Part shown: positions 47,894-57,475 of the stretch, piece by piece
How positions within the stretch are numbered: position 1 is the stretch's first letter
How the letters are laid out: each line of letters opens with the position of its first letter
Assembly (NCBI RefSeq): GCF_900236475.1
Contig: NZ_LT963352.1
Coordinates: 744,001-808,000, forward strand
DNA: 64,000 nucleotides
Origin: Streptomyces chartreusis NRRL 3882
Lineage (GTDB): Bacteria; Actinomycetota; Actinomycetes; Streptomycetales; Streptomycetaceae
Direction of reading: 5' to 3'
Program-made: the position numbers and the translations under genes
Notes under the pieces: model-generated
The model's database searches: none
What the model was told of the DNA's origin: nothing
Seen by the model: only the letters and a program-made list of their open reading frames with translations

Positions 47894-48910
47894 GTGCAGC
47901 ACATCAAGCAGACAGCCGCCGCCGTGGCCTTGGCCGCCTCAGCTCTCCTGGTCAGTGCCTGCTCCTCCGGCACGACATCGGACGCCACGAAGAACGCGGC
48001 CGACGGAAGACCGATCGTGAACAAGGAGAACTGGCCCAAGAGAATCCCCACCAGCGGCCTGACCAAGGACCTGAGCCTTCCGCTGGAGGCGTACATGGCC
48101 TCCTACGAGGAGCAGGTCACCGTCGAGCAGGCCGCCAACGATCTACAGCAGTCCTGTATGAAGGATTACGGCATCGACCTGACGCTGCCGCGAGCGGGCG
48201 CCAACCCGCCTCCCAGTGACAACGACGCCAACATCGAACGCCGTTACGGCATCACCGACCGGGCCGAGGCCGAGAAGTACGGCTATGAGCTCCCGCCGGC
48301 ACTGCAGGAGCACACCGAGCAGGCCATGCCTGATCTGTCCGAGGTCGAGGTCGAGGTCCTGACCGGCCATACCAAGCCCGAACCGCCCAAGGCCCCCACG
48401 GGAGTCAGGACGGGAGAACGGCTCGCAGCTCCCGGCCAGGGCGTGAAGCCCGCTCGGGCGGAGTACAACGGAAAGAAGTTGAAGACGGGCGGCTGCGTCG
48501 GCTGGTCCAAGGAGCAACTCGGCCTGAAGGAAGTCGGCCCCACCTTCGTGGCGCAGCTCGCCGGGGACAGCCTGATGCAGTCGATGAAGGACGACAAGGT
48601 CATCAAGGCGACGGCCGCGTGGTCTTCGTGCATGGACGGCAAGGGACACAAGGGACTTGCCGATCCGTACAAGGCGATGGATCAGGGCGTCACGAATGAT
48701 GGGAAGCCGTCGCGGGAGTCCATCGCTCTGGCGGTCGACGACATCGACTGCAAGAAGCAGACGGACCTGGTGAAGATCTGGTTCGGTGTGGAGTCTGCGA
48801 TCCAGGACAAGCAGATCGCCGACAACAAGAGCCGGCTGACCGGCATCAAGGAGCAGCACGGCAAGGAAGTCGCCGCCGCGCGCAAGCAGATGGCGGCATC
48901 CGACCAGTGA
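47894..48910 (+). CDS. Lipoprotein of unknown function, paralogue A
   Basis: 338 residues. Signal peptide with lipobox VSAC (cysteine at 23). No known domain is recognised. Conserved with the 49589-50581 gene: VNKENWPKRIP, a Cys near 79 (QQSCMKDYGIDLTLP), NPPPSDNDANIERRYGI, EVEVLTGHTKP, GGCVGWSKEQLGL and AAWSSCMDGKGHKGLADPYKAM. Paired cysteines and tryptophans suggest a small disulfide-stabilised extracytoplasmic fold. GTG start with GAAGGA. The stop overlaps the next gene (GTGA). Confidence 0.75.
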   Translation: MQHIKQTAAAVALAASALLVSACSSGTTSDATKNAADGRPIVNKENWPKRIPTSGLTKDLSLPLEAYMASYEEQVTVEQAANDLQQSCMKDYGIDLTLPRAGANPPPSDNDANIERRYGITDRAEAEKYGYELPPALQEHTEQAMPDLSEVEVEVLTGHTKPEPPKAPTGVRTGERLAAPGQGVKPARAEYNGKKLKTGGCVGWSKEQLGLKEVGPTFVAQLAGDSLMQSMKDDKVIKATAAWSSCMDGKGHKGLADPYKAMDQGVTNDGKPSRESIALAVDDIDCKKQTDLVKIWFGVESAIQDKQIADNKSRLTGIKEQHGKEVAAARKQMAASDQ

Positions 48911-49401
48911 GGACTGGTGCAGTGGTGCCCGGACCGTGCATGACCCGGGCACTGTGGCTGATGGCGGCGTGTGTGCTGGCCGCCGGGTGTACGGACGGCA
49001 CCGCCGACAGGGTCCCCGCATCGCAGCGGCCGGCGACTCCGAGCGCGCAGCAGAGCAGTCCGCAAGTGCGTCCATCGCCCGTGGCTTCGGTGCACTCCGA
49101 AGGCCGTACGCGTGTCCTGGAGTACGGAGACCTGACCGTGCGTGCCACACCGGAAAGCAGTGGTGTGCGTACCGAGATCGAGGTGGCCAACACCTACCAG
49201 CGGCATGCGACGTATTCCGTCCGGATCAGCATCGCCGACGGTAAGGGCTGGACCGCGTACAACCGGTTCTGGCTTCAGGACGTCCCTCCGGGAAAAACCG
49301 GGCGGGATGACGCGGTGATCGGCTCGAGAGACATGGGTCCGGTTCCGCAGGTGCCGAAGATCTACGTCGATGAGTTCACTCCCCTCGTCGACCGGAAGTA
49401 G
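48907..49401 (+). CDS. Small lipoprotein of unknown function
   Basis: 164 residues. Lipobox LAAGC near residue 28, a Ser/Pro/Gln-rich linker, then a beta-rich domain (TRVLEYGDLTVRATPESSGVRTEIEVANTY near 68). GTG at 48907 overlaps the preceding stop; an ATG at 48940 would leave a shorter, more typical signal peptide. No family recognised. Probably co-translated with paralogue A. Confidence 0.65.
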   Translation: MRTGAVVPGPCMTRALWLMAACVLAAGCTDGTADRVPASQRPATPSAQQSSPQVRPSPVASVHSEGRTRVLEYGDLTVRATPESSGVRTEIEVANTYQRHATYSVRISIADGKGWTAYNRFWLQDVPPGKTGRDDAVIGSRDMGPVPQVPKIYVDEFTPLVDRK

Positions 49402-49588
49402 CAGAGGAGAACCCCTTGCCGTGCACGCAAGGGGCCTCGATGAGGCCGACGGGCTCCTCGGACGCCGGCACCTCCGAGCAGTTCGCCTGACTCGCACCCA
49501 AGGCGCTCATGATGAGCGAGCGCCGTACCGCAGCTTCGGTGGCGGCCACCGCCGCCACCGCGGCTTCACCGACCGGACAGCAGATCAC

Positions 49589-50581
49589 ATGAACGTGAAG
49601 AAGCCTGTGGTCGTCGCGATCGCCATCGCCGCAGCGACCCTCATGACCGCGTGCAGCGGCAACAGCACCAGCGCCCGGAACACCTCGGCCGACAAGCCGA
49701 TCGTCAACAAGGACAACTGGCCCGCACAGGTCCCCCGGCAAGGACTGGCCAGGAACATGGTGCTTCCCCTGGAGAAGTACATGCTCTCCTACGCCGACCG
49801 GGTCACCCTCGACCAGGCCACCACCGACCTCCAGCAGAAGTGCATGGCCGGCTACGGCTTCCACGTGACCCTGCCCGAGCCCGGAGCCAATCCGCCGCCC
49901 AGCACCGACGACGCCGATATGGAACGCCGCTACGGCATCACCGACCCGAACGATGCCGCGAAGTACGGCTATGAGCTGGCACCGAAGTTCCGGGGCCACA
50001 CGAGCCAGAGCGTCCCCGACCTCCCCGGCGTGCAAGTGGAGGTACTGACCGGGCACACCAAGCCGGTCATCGCCCACCCCAAGGACGGCAAGAGCGGCTT
50101 CTACGTCACTCCCAACAGCGTCAAGCCGGCACGCACGTCCTACAACGGCAAGGCGCTGAAGAAGGGCGGCTGTGTCGGCTGGAGCAAGGAACAGATCAAA
50201 CTCGACGACTCCGACGCACTGTTCGTCTCCCAACTCGCCGGGAAGAGCCTGACCGGTTCGCAGCGGGACGGGGGCGTGAAGAAGGCGATCCGCGCCTGGT
50301 CGTCCTGCATGGACGCCAAAGGCCACAAGAACCTGGCCGACCCGTACGAGGCGATGGCTCAGGGCGTCACCGACGGCCGCGCCTCGAAGAGCCGGGACAG
50401 CGTCAAGCTGGCTGTCGACGACGTGGCGTGCAAGCAGCGGACCAACCTGGTGAGGATCTGGTTCGACGCCGAGAGCAAGATCGAGAACAAGCAGATCGCC
50501 GACAACAAGGCCGAGCTGGAGGCGATCGCCTCACGCCACGGCAAGGCGCTGTCAGTGGCCCGGGCCCAGCAGGCCGCATGA
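49589..50581 (+). CDS. Lipoprotein of unknown function, paralogue B
   Basis: 330 residues. Signal peptide with lipobox MTAC (cysteine near 21). Clearly homologous to the gene at 47894 over the full length: VNKDNWPAQVPRQG, NPPPSTDDADMERRYGI, VEVLTGHTKP, GGCVGWSKEQIKL, RAWSSCMDAKGHKNLADPYEAM and ENKQIADNKAELEAI. It is a tandem duplicate separated by the small lipoprotein gene. ATG at 49589 is chosen because it begins the signal peptide. Function unknown. Confidence 0.78.
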   Translation: MNVKKPVVVAIAIAAATLMTACSGNSTSARNTSADKPIVNKDNWPAQVPRQGLARNMVLPLEKYMLSYADRVTLDQATTDLQQKCMAGYGFHVTLPEPGANPPPSTDDADMERRYGITDPNDAAKYGYELAPKFRGHTSQSVPDLPGVQVEVLTGHTKPVIAHPKDGKSGFYVTPNSVKPARTSYNGKALKKGGCVGWSKEQIKLDDSDALFVSQLAGKSLTGSQRDGGVKKAIRAWSSCMDAKGHKNLADPYEAMAQGVTDGRASKSRDSVKLAVDDVACKQRTNLVRIWFDAESKIENKQIADNKAELEAIASRHGKALSVARAQQAA

Positions 50582-50753
50582 GCGGTGCGGGGCGTGGCGG
50601 AGCCGCAACGTCCTCACCCCTGATGTCGAAGGGGCGGGGAGCCCGTGACGGACATCCCTGCAAGGTCCAGGTGCGCACCGTGCCCTGGACGGTCTCGAAG
50701 TAACGATTCGTCAGCACCACGGACTGATCTGGCAGAAAGAAAGGAGACCAACC

Positions 50754-53700
50754 ATGCGAAGACAGCACAGAAGACGTGCGATGGCTGTCATCGCGGCGAC
50801 CGCGGTCGCCGCGATGACGTTCACCATGGCCGGTACAGCGCAGGCAGTGGGTGCGGCACCGCCGAAGAAGAGCGGACACACCAGACCGATCAGACCGACC
50901 AAGAAGAAGCATCCCCTGGCGGTTCCCGCCGAGGACCGCGCCAGCGTCCTCGGCAAGAGCTGGAAGACCTCCGGCGATCGCGCCGTGACCACCGCCGCCG
51001 ACAGCGACGGACTGCACCTCCTCGTCGCCGACGCGAAGACCGGCTACCACTGGAGGACCGCCACCGTCCTGTCCGAACCGCAGCTGCCGGCCGACACCTG
51101 GATCGGCAACAGCTGCCTCATGGACGAACACCACGCAGCCGTCGTCTACGCCCCCCGCACCTTCACCAACAAACCCGACCTGATGATGGGCGGCGCCCTG
51201 ACGGCCGTCGTCGACCTGGACAGCGGCGACGTGACCAAGATGCCGTTCACCGGGTCCCTCGCCTACTTCGACCCCACCTGCAACTCCCACACCCACACCG
51301 CTGCGTTCACCGCCCTGCGCGACGACAAGACGCGCCTGATCACCGTCGACACGCACGGCGACACCGTCGCGGACACGACCGCCAACGGTGAGATCACCTC
51401 CGCCGTCCCCGTCGAGGACGGGCTGATCGGCGCGGCCGGGAACCGGCTCGTCCACATCAGCCGCAAGGGCAAGCAGGCGACGCTCACCGCGACGAAGCAC
51501 GCCCCGTACGACATCGCCGCAGGAAAAGACGGAACGGTCACCTACATCGACCGCACCGACAACACCCGGGCCCGCGTGCAGACGTACGCACACGGCACGA
51601 AGACCACCGTCGCCCACGGCGAGACCACCGCGATGGGCCTCGCCCAGGACACCACCGGCAAGGTCTACCTCCTCGGCCAGGCCACCCACGACGCGGCATT
51701 CGGCCGCAGCGGCATCACCGAGACGAACATCCCCCACGACGCACAGCTGTCCACCCGCGGCCGTCTCGCCGTCGACCCGGTCGTCTCCGACGCCGTACAG
51801 CGCGGCGTCGCCAACATCAAGGGAATCGGCAAGGACCTCTCGCACACCGCGAAGGAGCCGGCCACCGGGCAGGGCGCTGGAATCGTCAGTCACCTCCTCG
51901 ACATCACCGCGACGTCCACCATCACCGGGAAGCGCACCACGCTCACAGCCGACGAGCCGGACGCCACAGCGGGCGGCACCACCTCGCCGGCCCTGACCGG
52001 CGGCAGCCGGCCGCAGATGTCCACGATGAGCCTCATGACCACGGACACCGACGACCCGCGCGCGCACAACCCCGTGGACACCGACGCCTGGTGCTCCGTG
52101 CCCCGCAACGACGTGAACACCCAGGCCCTCCAGCCCACCCCCAACCAGGTGGAATGGGCCGTCGACATGGCCGTGCGCGGAGACCTCACCTCCGGCTACA
52201 TCAAACAGGGCGGCTGGCGCACCCAGACCGGACTGGCCACCATCGACCCCCAGGGCACCTGGCCCGCCCCCCAGCTCAACGGCGGCGGCCGCATCCCCGC
52301 ACAGGTCGAACTCGGCATCCTCGCCCAGGAGTCCAACCTGTGGCAGGCCGAATCCGGCGCCATTCCCGGCCAGATGGGCAGCCCGCTGGCCTCCGTGGAC
52401 GGCTACTACGGACACCAGACGGGGGGCAGCCTCGCGGACTACTGGACCATCCACTGGGACCTGTCCGACTGCGGCTACGGCGTGGGCCAGGTCACCGACG
52501 GCATGCGCAAGGCCGGACTCGAGAAGGACGACGAAACCTCTCTCGACCCCAAACTCCAGCGCGCCATCGCGCTCGACTACACGATGAACATCGCCTCTTC
52601 GCTCTACATCCTCGCGGACAAGTGGAACGAGGTCCACGAAACCGGCCAGACCATCACCGTCAACAACGACGACCCGGCTAAGCCTGAGAACTGGTTCACC
52701 GCCGTCTGGAACTACAACCTCGGCTTCAACCCCCGGTCCAAGGAAGCCGAGAACGGAAACTGGGGACTCGGCTGGTTCAACAACCCCGCCAACCCGGTCT
52801 ACCCGGCCGACCGGGACCCCTTCATGGACATGGACGCCGACCCGGTCAACTGGCCCTGGGACGCCGCCCACCCGCAGTACTGGCCGTACGAGGAGAAGGT
52901 CATGGGATGGGCCGCCTGGTCCATCGACACCGGCCACTCCTACGCGACCTCCGGCCGCCAGGACTGGCCCGGCGAATCGGGCTACAGCTCCGCCGGTTTC
53001 TACCCCGCATGGTGGACCACCACCGCCGCACGCACCGCCATCAAGCCGCCACTGGACACGTTCTGCAACACGGCCAACAACTGTGACGCCGCCAACCCGC
53101 CGGACTGCCCCGACGCCGGCTGCTACACCCAGTACTGGTGGAACGCCGCCAATGCCACATGGAAGGACAACTGCTCTTCCACCTGCGGCAACGAGAAGAT
53201 CAAATACGCGACGCTGATCAGCGAGCCCGGTCGCGGATACCGCCTCCAGTACGGCACACCGCAGTGCGGTACCGGGGACCTTCCGTCAGGAGCGAAGATC
53301 GTCCACTCCGTTCCGGCGGGAACACCCACCTGGAGCGACTGCGGAACGACGACAACCGACGGCTCGTTCCAGTTCACGTTCTACCCCGACCCCAACGCCA
53401 CCGGACCCGGCCTCGGCCAGTACGACGCCAAAGCCGACCTCCACCAGATCGGCGGCGGTTACCAGGGCCACTTCTGGTACGCACACACCCGTGATCAGGC
53501 CCACCTCGGCGGCGACGGCGGACGCATGACGATCCAAGGCGACTGGAAACTCCCCGGCGCCGTCCCCGAAGAGCAAGCGGCGATCTACGTCCACATCCCC
53601 GACACCGGAGCCCAGACCACCAAGGCGTTCTACGAAATACCCACCGCCCTCGGCACCGCCAAGGTCACGGTCAACCAGGACGCGAACGAAAGCAACACCT

Positions 53701-55142
53701 GGGTCTACCTCGGCGCTTTCCGCTTCAACGACAAGGCGCCCGAGGTCAAGCTCTCCAACACCACCTACACAGGGTCCGGCGACGACGACATCGCCTGGGA
53801 CGCCATGGCCTTCGTCCCCGGCGACTACGGCATCCCGAGGGACTACGCCGTCGACCTCGCCCTGCCGGCGTACGACAGCAGCAGCCCCAACCCCAACCAG
53901 GCCATCCAGTCCCCGGACGACAAGGCCACAGCCGCGCTGGGCAAGGACGCGTCCAACCCCGGCCCCGACGGCTCACTGGCGACCAGCGTCTCGTCCCAGG
54001 GCCTCGCGACCTGGTGCGACGACGGGAAGATCATCGCCCGTGCCACCCGCACCATCGCCTGCGAGAACCGGGCCATGCCGTACTACTACATCACCTCGGA
54101 AGGCAACAGCGGAACGATCATGTTCCAGATCCAGCGCGTACTGGAACTGGACGGAACGAACTCCTTCACCGAACACCTCAGCATCGCGCCGGACTCCGTC
54201 CCTCTCGACATCGCCGATGTCATGCTCGCCATCAACAAGCATCTGTGCGAAACCGGCTGCACACCCAACGAACCAGGAAACAGCGCCTGGAACGGAGCAC
54301 CCAACTGGACACCGGGAGACACCCACGCTGCGAATCTGACCACCACTTACACCTGGGACAACTCGGTCGCCGGTAAGGAATTCCTCTTCCACCCGGACGT
54401 CCAGATCGACGGAGACATCTACCCCTCCGACAACAGCATCGCCCCCACGCACACCGGCTACCAGTGGTCCAAGAGCCAGGTCCGCAAGACCGACCTCGAC
54501 GAAATCCGGTGCGACACCAAAATAACCTCCACCGGAGGATGCGTCTTCCACAACTACGCACCCACTTACACCTTCAACGCCGCCAAATACCCGCAGGCAG
54601 CAGCCCACGCCTGGCTCATCCAGCACGGCAGTCCGAAGAGCCCGGGACTGGAAAGCATGAATACTCCCTTGTACTACCTGCCGGGCGGACGCAACGGAGC
54701 GAACCGTGCCGTCATCTGTGACGTGGACGGATGGGCACGGACCAACTACGATCCGGCTGCCATGAACAGCAGCACCGACGATCCGAACTGCGACGAGTTC
54801 ACCTTCAACGCCTCCTACAACAGCGGTGGGCAGCCAGCCGACCTCGATGGACTCAACCCCGTCTCCACCGGCGCGGAATGCATGCAGACATACGCGCAGA
54901 TGGACAACGGAACCATCCATCTCAGAAATCTTCCCGGAACGATGCCGAGTTTCCGGGAGGTATGCGGAAGGTCGTCCATCTCAGGCGTCCAGAACAGCGG
55001 ATCCATGGCAGCCTTCTCCTCGGGATTCGCCAAGAACATGCGTCTCATGGACAGGGACGCCTACTGGCTGAACACCAACATCAAGGGTGACTGTGCCACT
55101 GGAACCGGAACCTTCATGCGCTGCACCATGACCACGAACTAG
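50754..55142 (+). CDS. Giant secreted protein: propeller, transglycosylase-like, golvesin-like and NucA/NucB-type DNase regions
   Basis: 1462 residues. A signal peptide (cleavage near AQAVGA, 30) and basic Lys/Pro stretch precede a beta-propeller-like region (about 60-400). Residues about 510-680 resemble a lytic transglycosylase: ELGILAQESNLWQAE with a likely catalytic glutamate near 526, GYGVGQVTDGM near 580 and WFTAVWNYNLGFN near 645. A cysteine-rich part follows (765-860), then a golvesin-like sandwich (about 930-1025: AIYVHIP, TWVYLGAFRF, DDIAWDAMAFVP). The C-terminus (about 1250-1460) matches NucA/NucB DNases: RCDTKITSTGGCVF, NCDEFTFNASYNSGG near 1345, MRLMDRDAYWL. It may attack cell wall and DNA outside the cell. 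Ribosome site AAAGGAGA. Confidence 0.72.
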   Translation: MRRQHRRRAMAVIAATAVAAMTFTMAGTAQAVGAAPPKKSGHTRPIRPTKKKHPLAVPAEDRASVLGKSWKTSGDRAVTTAADSDGLHLLVADAKTGYHWRTATVLSEPQLPADTWIGNSCLMDEHHAAVVYAPRTFTNKPDLMMGGALTAVVDLDSGDVTKMPFTGSLAYFDPTCNSHTHTAAFTALRDDKTRLITVDTHGDTVADTTANGEITSAVPVEDGLIGAAGNRLVHISRKGKQATLTATKHAPYDIAAGKDGTVTYIDRTDNTRARVQTYAHGTKTTVAHGETTAMGLAQDTTGKVYLLGQATHDAAFGRSGITETNIPHDAQLSTRGRLAVDPVVSDAVQRGVANIKGIGKDLSHTAKEPATGQGAGIVSHLLDITATSTITGKRTTLTADEPDATAGGTTSPALTGGSRPQMSTMSLMTTDTDDPRAHNPVDTDAWCSVPRNDVNTQALQPTPNQVEWAVDMAVRGDLTSGYIKQGGWRTQTGLATIDPQGTWPAPQLNGGGRIPAQVELGILAQESNLWQAESGAIPGQMGSPLASVDGYYGHQTGGSLADYWTIHWDLSDCGYGVGQVTDGMRKAGLEKDDETSLDPKLQRAIALDYTMNIASSLYILADKWNEVHETGQTITVNNDDPAKPENWFTAVWNYNLGFNPRSKEAENGNWGLGWFNNPANPVYPADRDPFMDMDADPVNWPWDAAHPQYWPYEEKVMGWAAWSIDTGHSYATSGRQDWPGESGYSSAGFYPAWWTTTAARTAIKPPLDTFCNTANNCDAANPPDCPDAGCYTQYWWNAANATWKDNCSSTCGNEKIKYATLISEPGRGYRLQYGTPQCGTGDLPSGAKIVHSVPAGTPTWSDCGTTTTDGSFQFTFYPDPNATGPGLGQYDAKADLHQIGGGYQGHFWYAHTRDQAHLGGDGGRMTIQGDWKLPGAVPEEQAAIYVHIPDTGAQTTKAFYEIPTALGTAKVTVNQDANESNTWVYLGAFRFNDKAPEVKLSNTTYTGSGDDDIAWDAMAFVPGDYGIPRDYAVDLALPAYDSSSPNPNQAIQSPDDKATAALGKDASNPGPDGSLATSVSSQGLATWCDDGKIIARATRTIACENRAMPYYYITSEGNSGTIMFQIQRVLELDGTNSFTEHLSIAPDSVPLDIADVMLAINKHLCETGCTPNEPGNSAWNGAPNWTPGDTHAANLTTTYTWDNSVAGKEFLFHPDVQIDGDIYPSDNSIAPTHTGYQWSKSQVRKTDLDEIRCDTKITSTGGCVFHNYAPTYTFNAAKYPQAAAHAWLIQHGSPKSPGLESMNTPLYYLPGGRNGANRAVICDVDGWARTNYDPAAMNSSTDDPNCDEFTFNASYNSGGQPADLDGLNPVSTGAECMQTYAQMDNGTIHLRNLPGTMPSFREVCGRSSISGVQNSGSMAAFSSGFAKNMRLMDRDAYWLNTNIKGDCATGTGTFMRCTMTTN

Positions 55143-55165
55143 AAGCGGGAGACCGGCAGAACAGC

Positions 55166-55193
55166 AAGGGCGGCTGGTCCACCAGCCGCCCTT
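55166..55193. terminator. Shared bidirectional terminator
   Basis: Perfect 13-base arms (AAGGGCGGCTGGT at 55166-55178 and its complement at 55181-55193), two-base loop, between the convergent exoprotein and DUF6461-like genes. Confidence 0.85.
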
Positions 55194-55199
55194 CGCATG

Positions 55200-55883
55200 T
55201 CACATGAACGGATCCAGCAGCAACGCCACGGGAAGCTCACCCGACTCGACCGCCCCTCTGGGAATCGTCAGACCGGTGTGCTCGCCAACCGACCTCCACA
55301 CCGCGGCATGAAGACCAGCAGACCCGCCCTCCACAAATGCACGCCACTCCGCGGGAGACGAAAACCCATCCGGGTCCGGCCACACGGCGCCGTTGCTCCG
55401 CAACCGGCTGTTCAGCAGGTGAGCCCTGCTCGACTCACTGTCCGGTGCCGGACCCGCCAGGCTGTGCCGGAACTCTGCCCGTAGAAGGTCACCTTCACCG
55501 GCTGAATAGAACAACCACGACGGCTGCACGGCGACGTTCGCGTACAGGCACACGAACTCCTCACCCTCGCGAGGAATCACAGAACTGTTGCCGTCAGCCC
55601 AGTGCTGATACCAGGCACAGACTCCGGAATCCTCCAGGACGTACGACCACTCACCGGACGTGCCATACATGCAGGGAGTCCACGGGGCGTCCACGGACAG
55701 AGGATCGAAATCACGGTACTGGGCCCGAATGCCGATCTGGTCATCCCGAGCACCCAAGCGCCGCAGGAGGTCCTCCACCGGAAGACCACGCACAGCGGTC
55801 AGCGACACTCCGCCACGCATGCCGGGACCACCCATGGGTTCCTCGAAACAGTGGTCACCAAGCCACTCGATGCTGTCGCTCAC
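55200..55883 (-). CDS. DUF6461-like cytosolic protein, possible immunity factor
   Basis: 227 residues, acidic, without signal peptide or membrane segment. The N-terminal half has the pattern EWLGDHCFEEP, then VSLTAVRGLPVEDLLRRLGA near 30, which I associate with DUF6461. The second half is Trp-rich (EEFVCLYANVAVQPSWLFYSAG). GTG at 55883 follows GGAG. Convergent with the giant secreted DNase gene, sharing its terminator. Cytosolic location and position would suit an immunity protein, but this is inference; family function is unknown. Confidence 0.6.
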   Translation of the reverse strand: MSDSIEWLGDHCFEEPMGGPGMRGGVSLTAVRGLPVEDLLRRLGARDDQIGIRAQYRDFDPLSVDAPWTPCMYGTSGEWSYVLEDSGVCAWYQHWADGNSSVIPREGEEFVCLYANVAVQPSWLFYSAGEGDLLRAEFRHSLAGPAPDSESSRAHLLNSRLRSNGAVWPDPDGFSSPAEWRAFVEGGSAGLHAAVWRSVGEHTGLTIPRGAVESGELPVALLLDPFM

Positions 55884-56345
55884 TTCAACTCCTGGTCGGA
55901 TATCAGGTCGGCCATGACGGCATAGAGGGACCGGCTGGGACGCCGCAGGCTCCTTGCATGGTGGACCTTGTCGCAACAGAGGCTCGGCCATCCGGTAGTA
56001 AAGATTCACGAATGAAACCCCTAAATTGTTCCCACAGCTTACTTTCAGGGCGGCTTCTCGGGCCGTCGGCTGAATCGGACCCTGCCGACCCTCGGTGGCC
56101 GACGGCGAGACTCGGTGACGGACGGCCACCACCGACGTGCCCTCGGACACCACGGCCGCAGGCTCCGACACCGACGGGCACGACACCGAGCACGGCCTGG
56201 ACGGCGACCTCAGACCGTCCCCCTCTCAGTCGGGGTGGGGCCGAGGGCAGCCGCCCCGGGCGGCGCCGCCTCCTCGGGTGATGAGTTTTCGCGCCCGCAC
56301 CCGTCACACCTACGACGGGGCACGACGAGGCGGAAGGAGGACGTG
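55884..56345. other. Gene-free stretch upstream of the sigma factor
   Basis: About 460 bases. A local AT-rich patch near 55975-56045 probably carries the promoter of the DUF6461-like gene (AAAGATTCACGAATG region). No convincing reading frame. Nearest the sigma gene is a strong ribosome site, GGAAGGAGG at 56332-56340. Confidence 0.4.
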
Positions 56346-57359
56346 ATGAGTGCGGACACGCGGAGGGAGGGACTGGGCGTGAGCGGTCCGGCCGTGAGCA
56401 GACTGGACGAGGTCGACGAGCCGACGTTCTCGGGGCTGGCGGAGCGGCACCGGCGGGAGCTGCACGTGCACTGCTACCGGATGCTCGGGTCGTTCGAGGA
56501 CGCCGAGGACACCGTGCAGGAGACGTTCCTCTGCGCCTGGCGCCGGCGGGAGACCTTCGAGGGGCGGTCGACGTTCCGGGCCTGGCTGTACCGGATCGCC
56601 ACCAACGCCTGCCTGGACCTGCTCGCCAAGTGCCGACCGGAGCCGGCGACCGGCGGAGAGGTGCTGTGGCTGCAGCCCTACCCGGACCGGCTGCTCGACG
56701 AGCTGCCCGCGGGCGACGCGGACGAGCCGGAGACCGTCGCCGTCGCGCGGGAGACGATCGAGCTGGCGTACCTGGTCGCCGTCCAGCACCTCGCGCCGCG
56801 CCCGCGGGCCGTGCTGATCCTGCGGGACGTGCTCGGCTGGCCGGCGAAGGACGTCGCGGAGATCCTCGGTGACTCCGTCAACTCGGTGAACAGCGCGCTG
56901 CAGCGGGCCCGCGCCGGCATGCGGGAGCACCTGCCCGCCGAGCGGCAGGACTGGACCGGCGGCGAGCAGGACGCCGGGACGCGCGAGCTGGTACGCCGCT
57001 ACACCGAGGCCAGCGTGGCCACGGACGTCCCGGCGCTCGCCGCGATGCTGCGGGACGACGTCCGCTGCTCGATGCCGCCCACGCCGGGCCTGTACGTCGG
57101 CCGCGACGCGGTGGTGAACGACTGGGTCGAGAGCGGCTTCGAGGGCACGAAGGGCCTGCGCGCCGTCCCCACCTCGGTGAACCGGCAGCCCGCCGTCGCC
57201 TTCTACCTCTGGCGGGAGCGGGAGGGCGCGTACCTGCCGCTGACGATCGACGTCCTGCGTGTCACCGGCGGGGTGATCACCGAGATCATCACGTTCCACG
57301 ACGACCGGTTCCCGCGGCTCGGGCTGCCGGAGCGCCTGCCGGCGGACGGCACACAGTAG
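56346..57359 (+). CDS. ECF sigma factor with C-terminal SnoaL-like domain (SigG/SigX5-like)
   Basis: 337 residues. Region 2: HCYRMLGSFEDAEDTVQETFLCAWRR near 40 and TFRAWLYRIATNACLDLL near 73; region 4: RAVLILRDVLGWPAKDVAEILGDSVNSVNSALQRAR near 155. The motif WLQPYPDRLLDEL near 105 marks the group I know as TIGR02960/SigX5. From about 205 a SnoaL-like domain follows (RRYTEASVATDVPALAAMLRDDVRCSMPP), which in such sigma factors replaces a separate anti-sigma protein. No anti-sigma gene is adjacent, consistent with this. Confidence 0.88.
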   Translation: MSADTRREGLGVSGPAVSRLDEVDEPTFSGLAERHRRELHVHCYRMLGSFEDAEDTVQETFLCAWRRRETFEGRSTFRAWLYRIATNACLDLLAKCRPEPATGGEVLWLQPYPDRLLDELPAGDADEPETVAVARETIELAYLVAVQHLAPRPRAVLILRDVLGWPAKDVAEILGDSVNSVNSALQRARAGMREHLPAERQDWTGGEQDAGTRELVRRYTEASVATDVPALAAMLRDDVRCSMPPTPGLYVGRDAVVNDWVESGFEGTKGLRAVPTSVNRQPAVAFYLWREREGAYLPLTIDVLRVTGGVITEIITFHDDRFPRLGLPERLPADGTQ

Positions 57360-57475
57360 TGGTGCCGGTGTGGACGCTCGCGCTGCGCGGTGACGCGCGT
57401 GTCGCGGCCCGCACCGCCCGCCCGTCGCAGCGCCGCATACGTCGCAGCGCGGCTGTCGTCGGCGATCGCCGGGGG

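Noticed and set aside
50403..52937. 844-residue antisense frame
   Set aside because: Valine- and glycine-rich shadow of the giant exoprotein gene.
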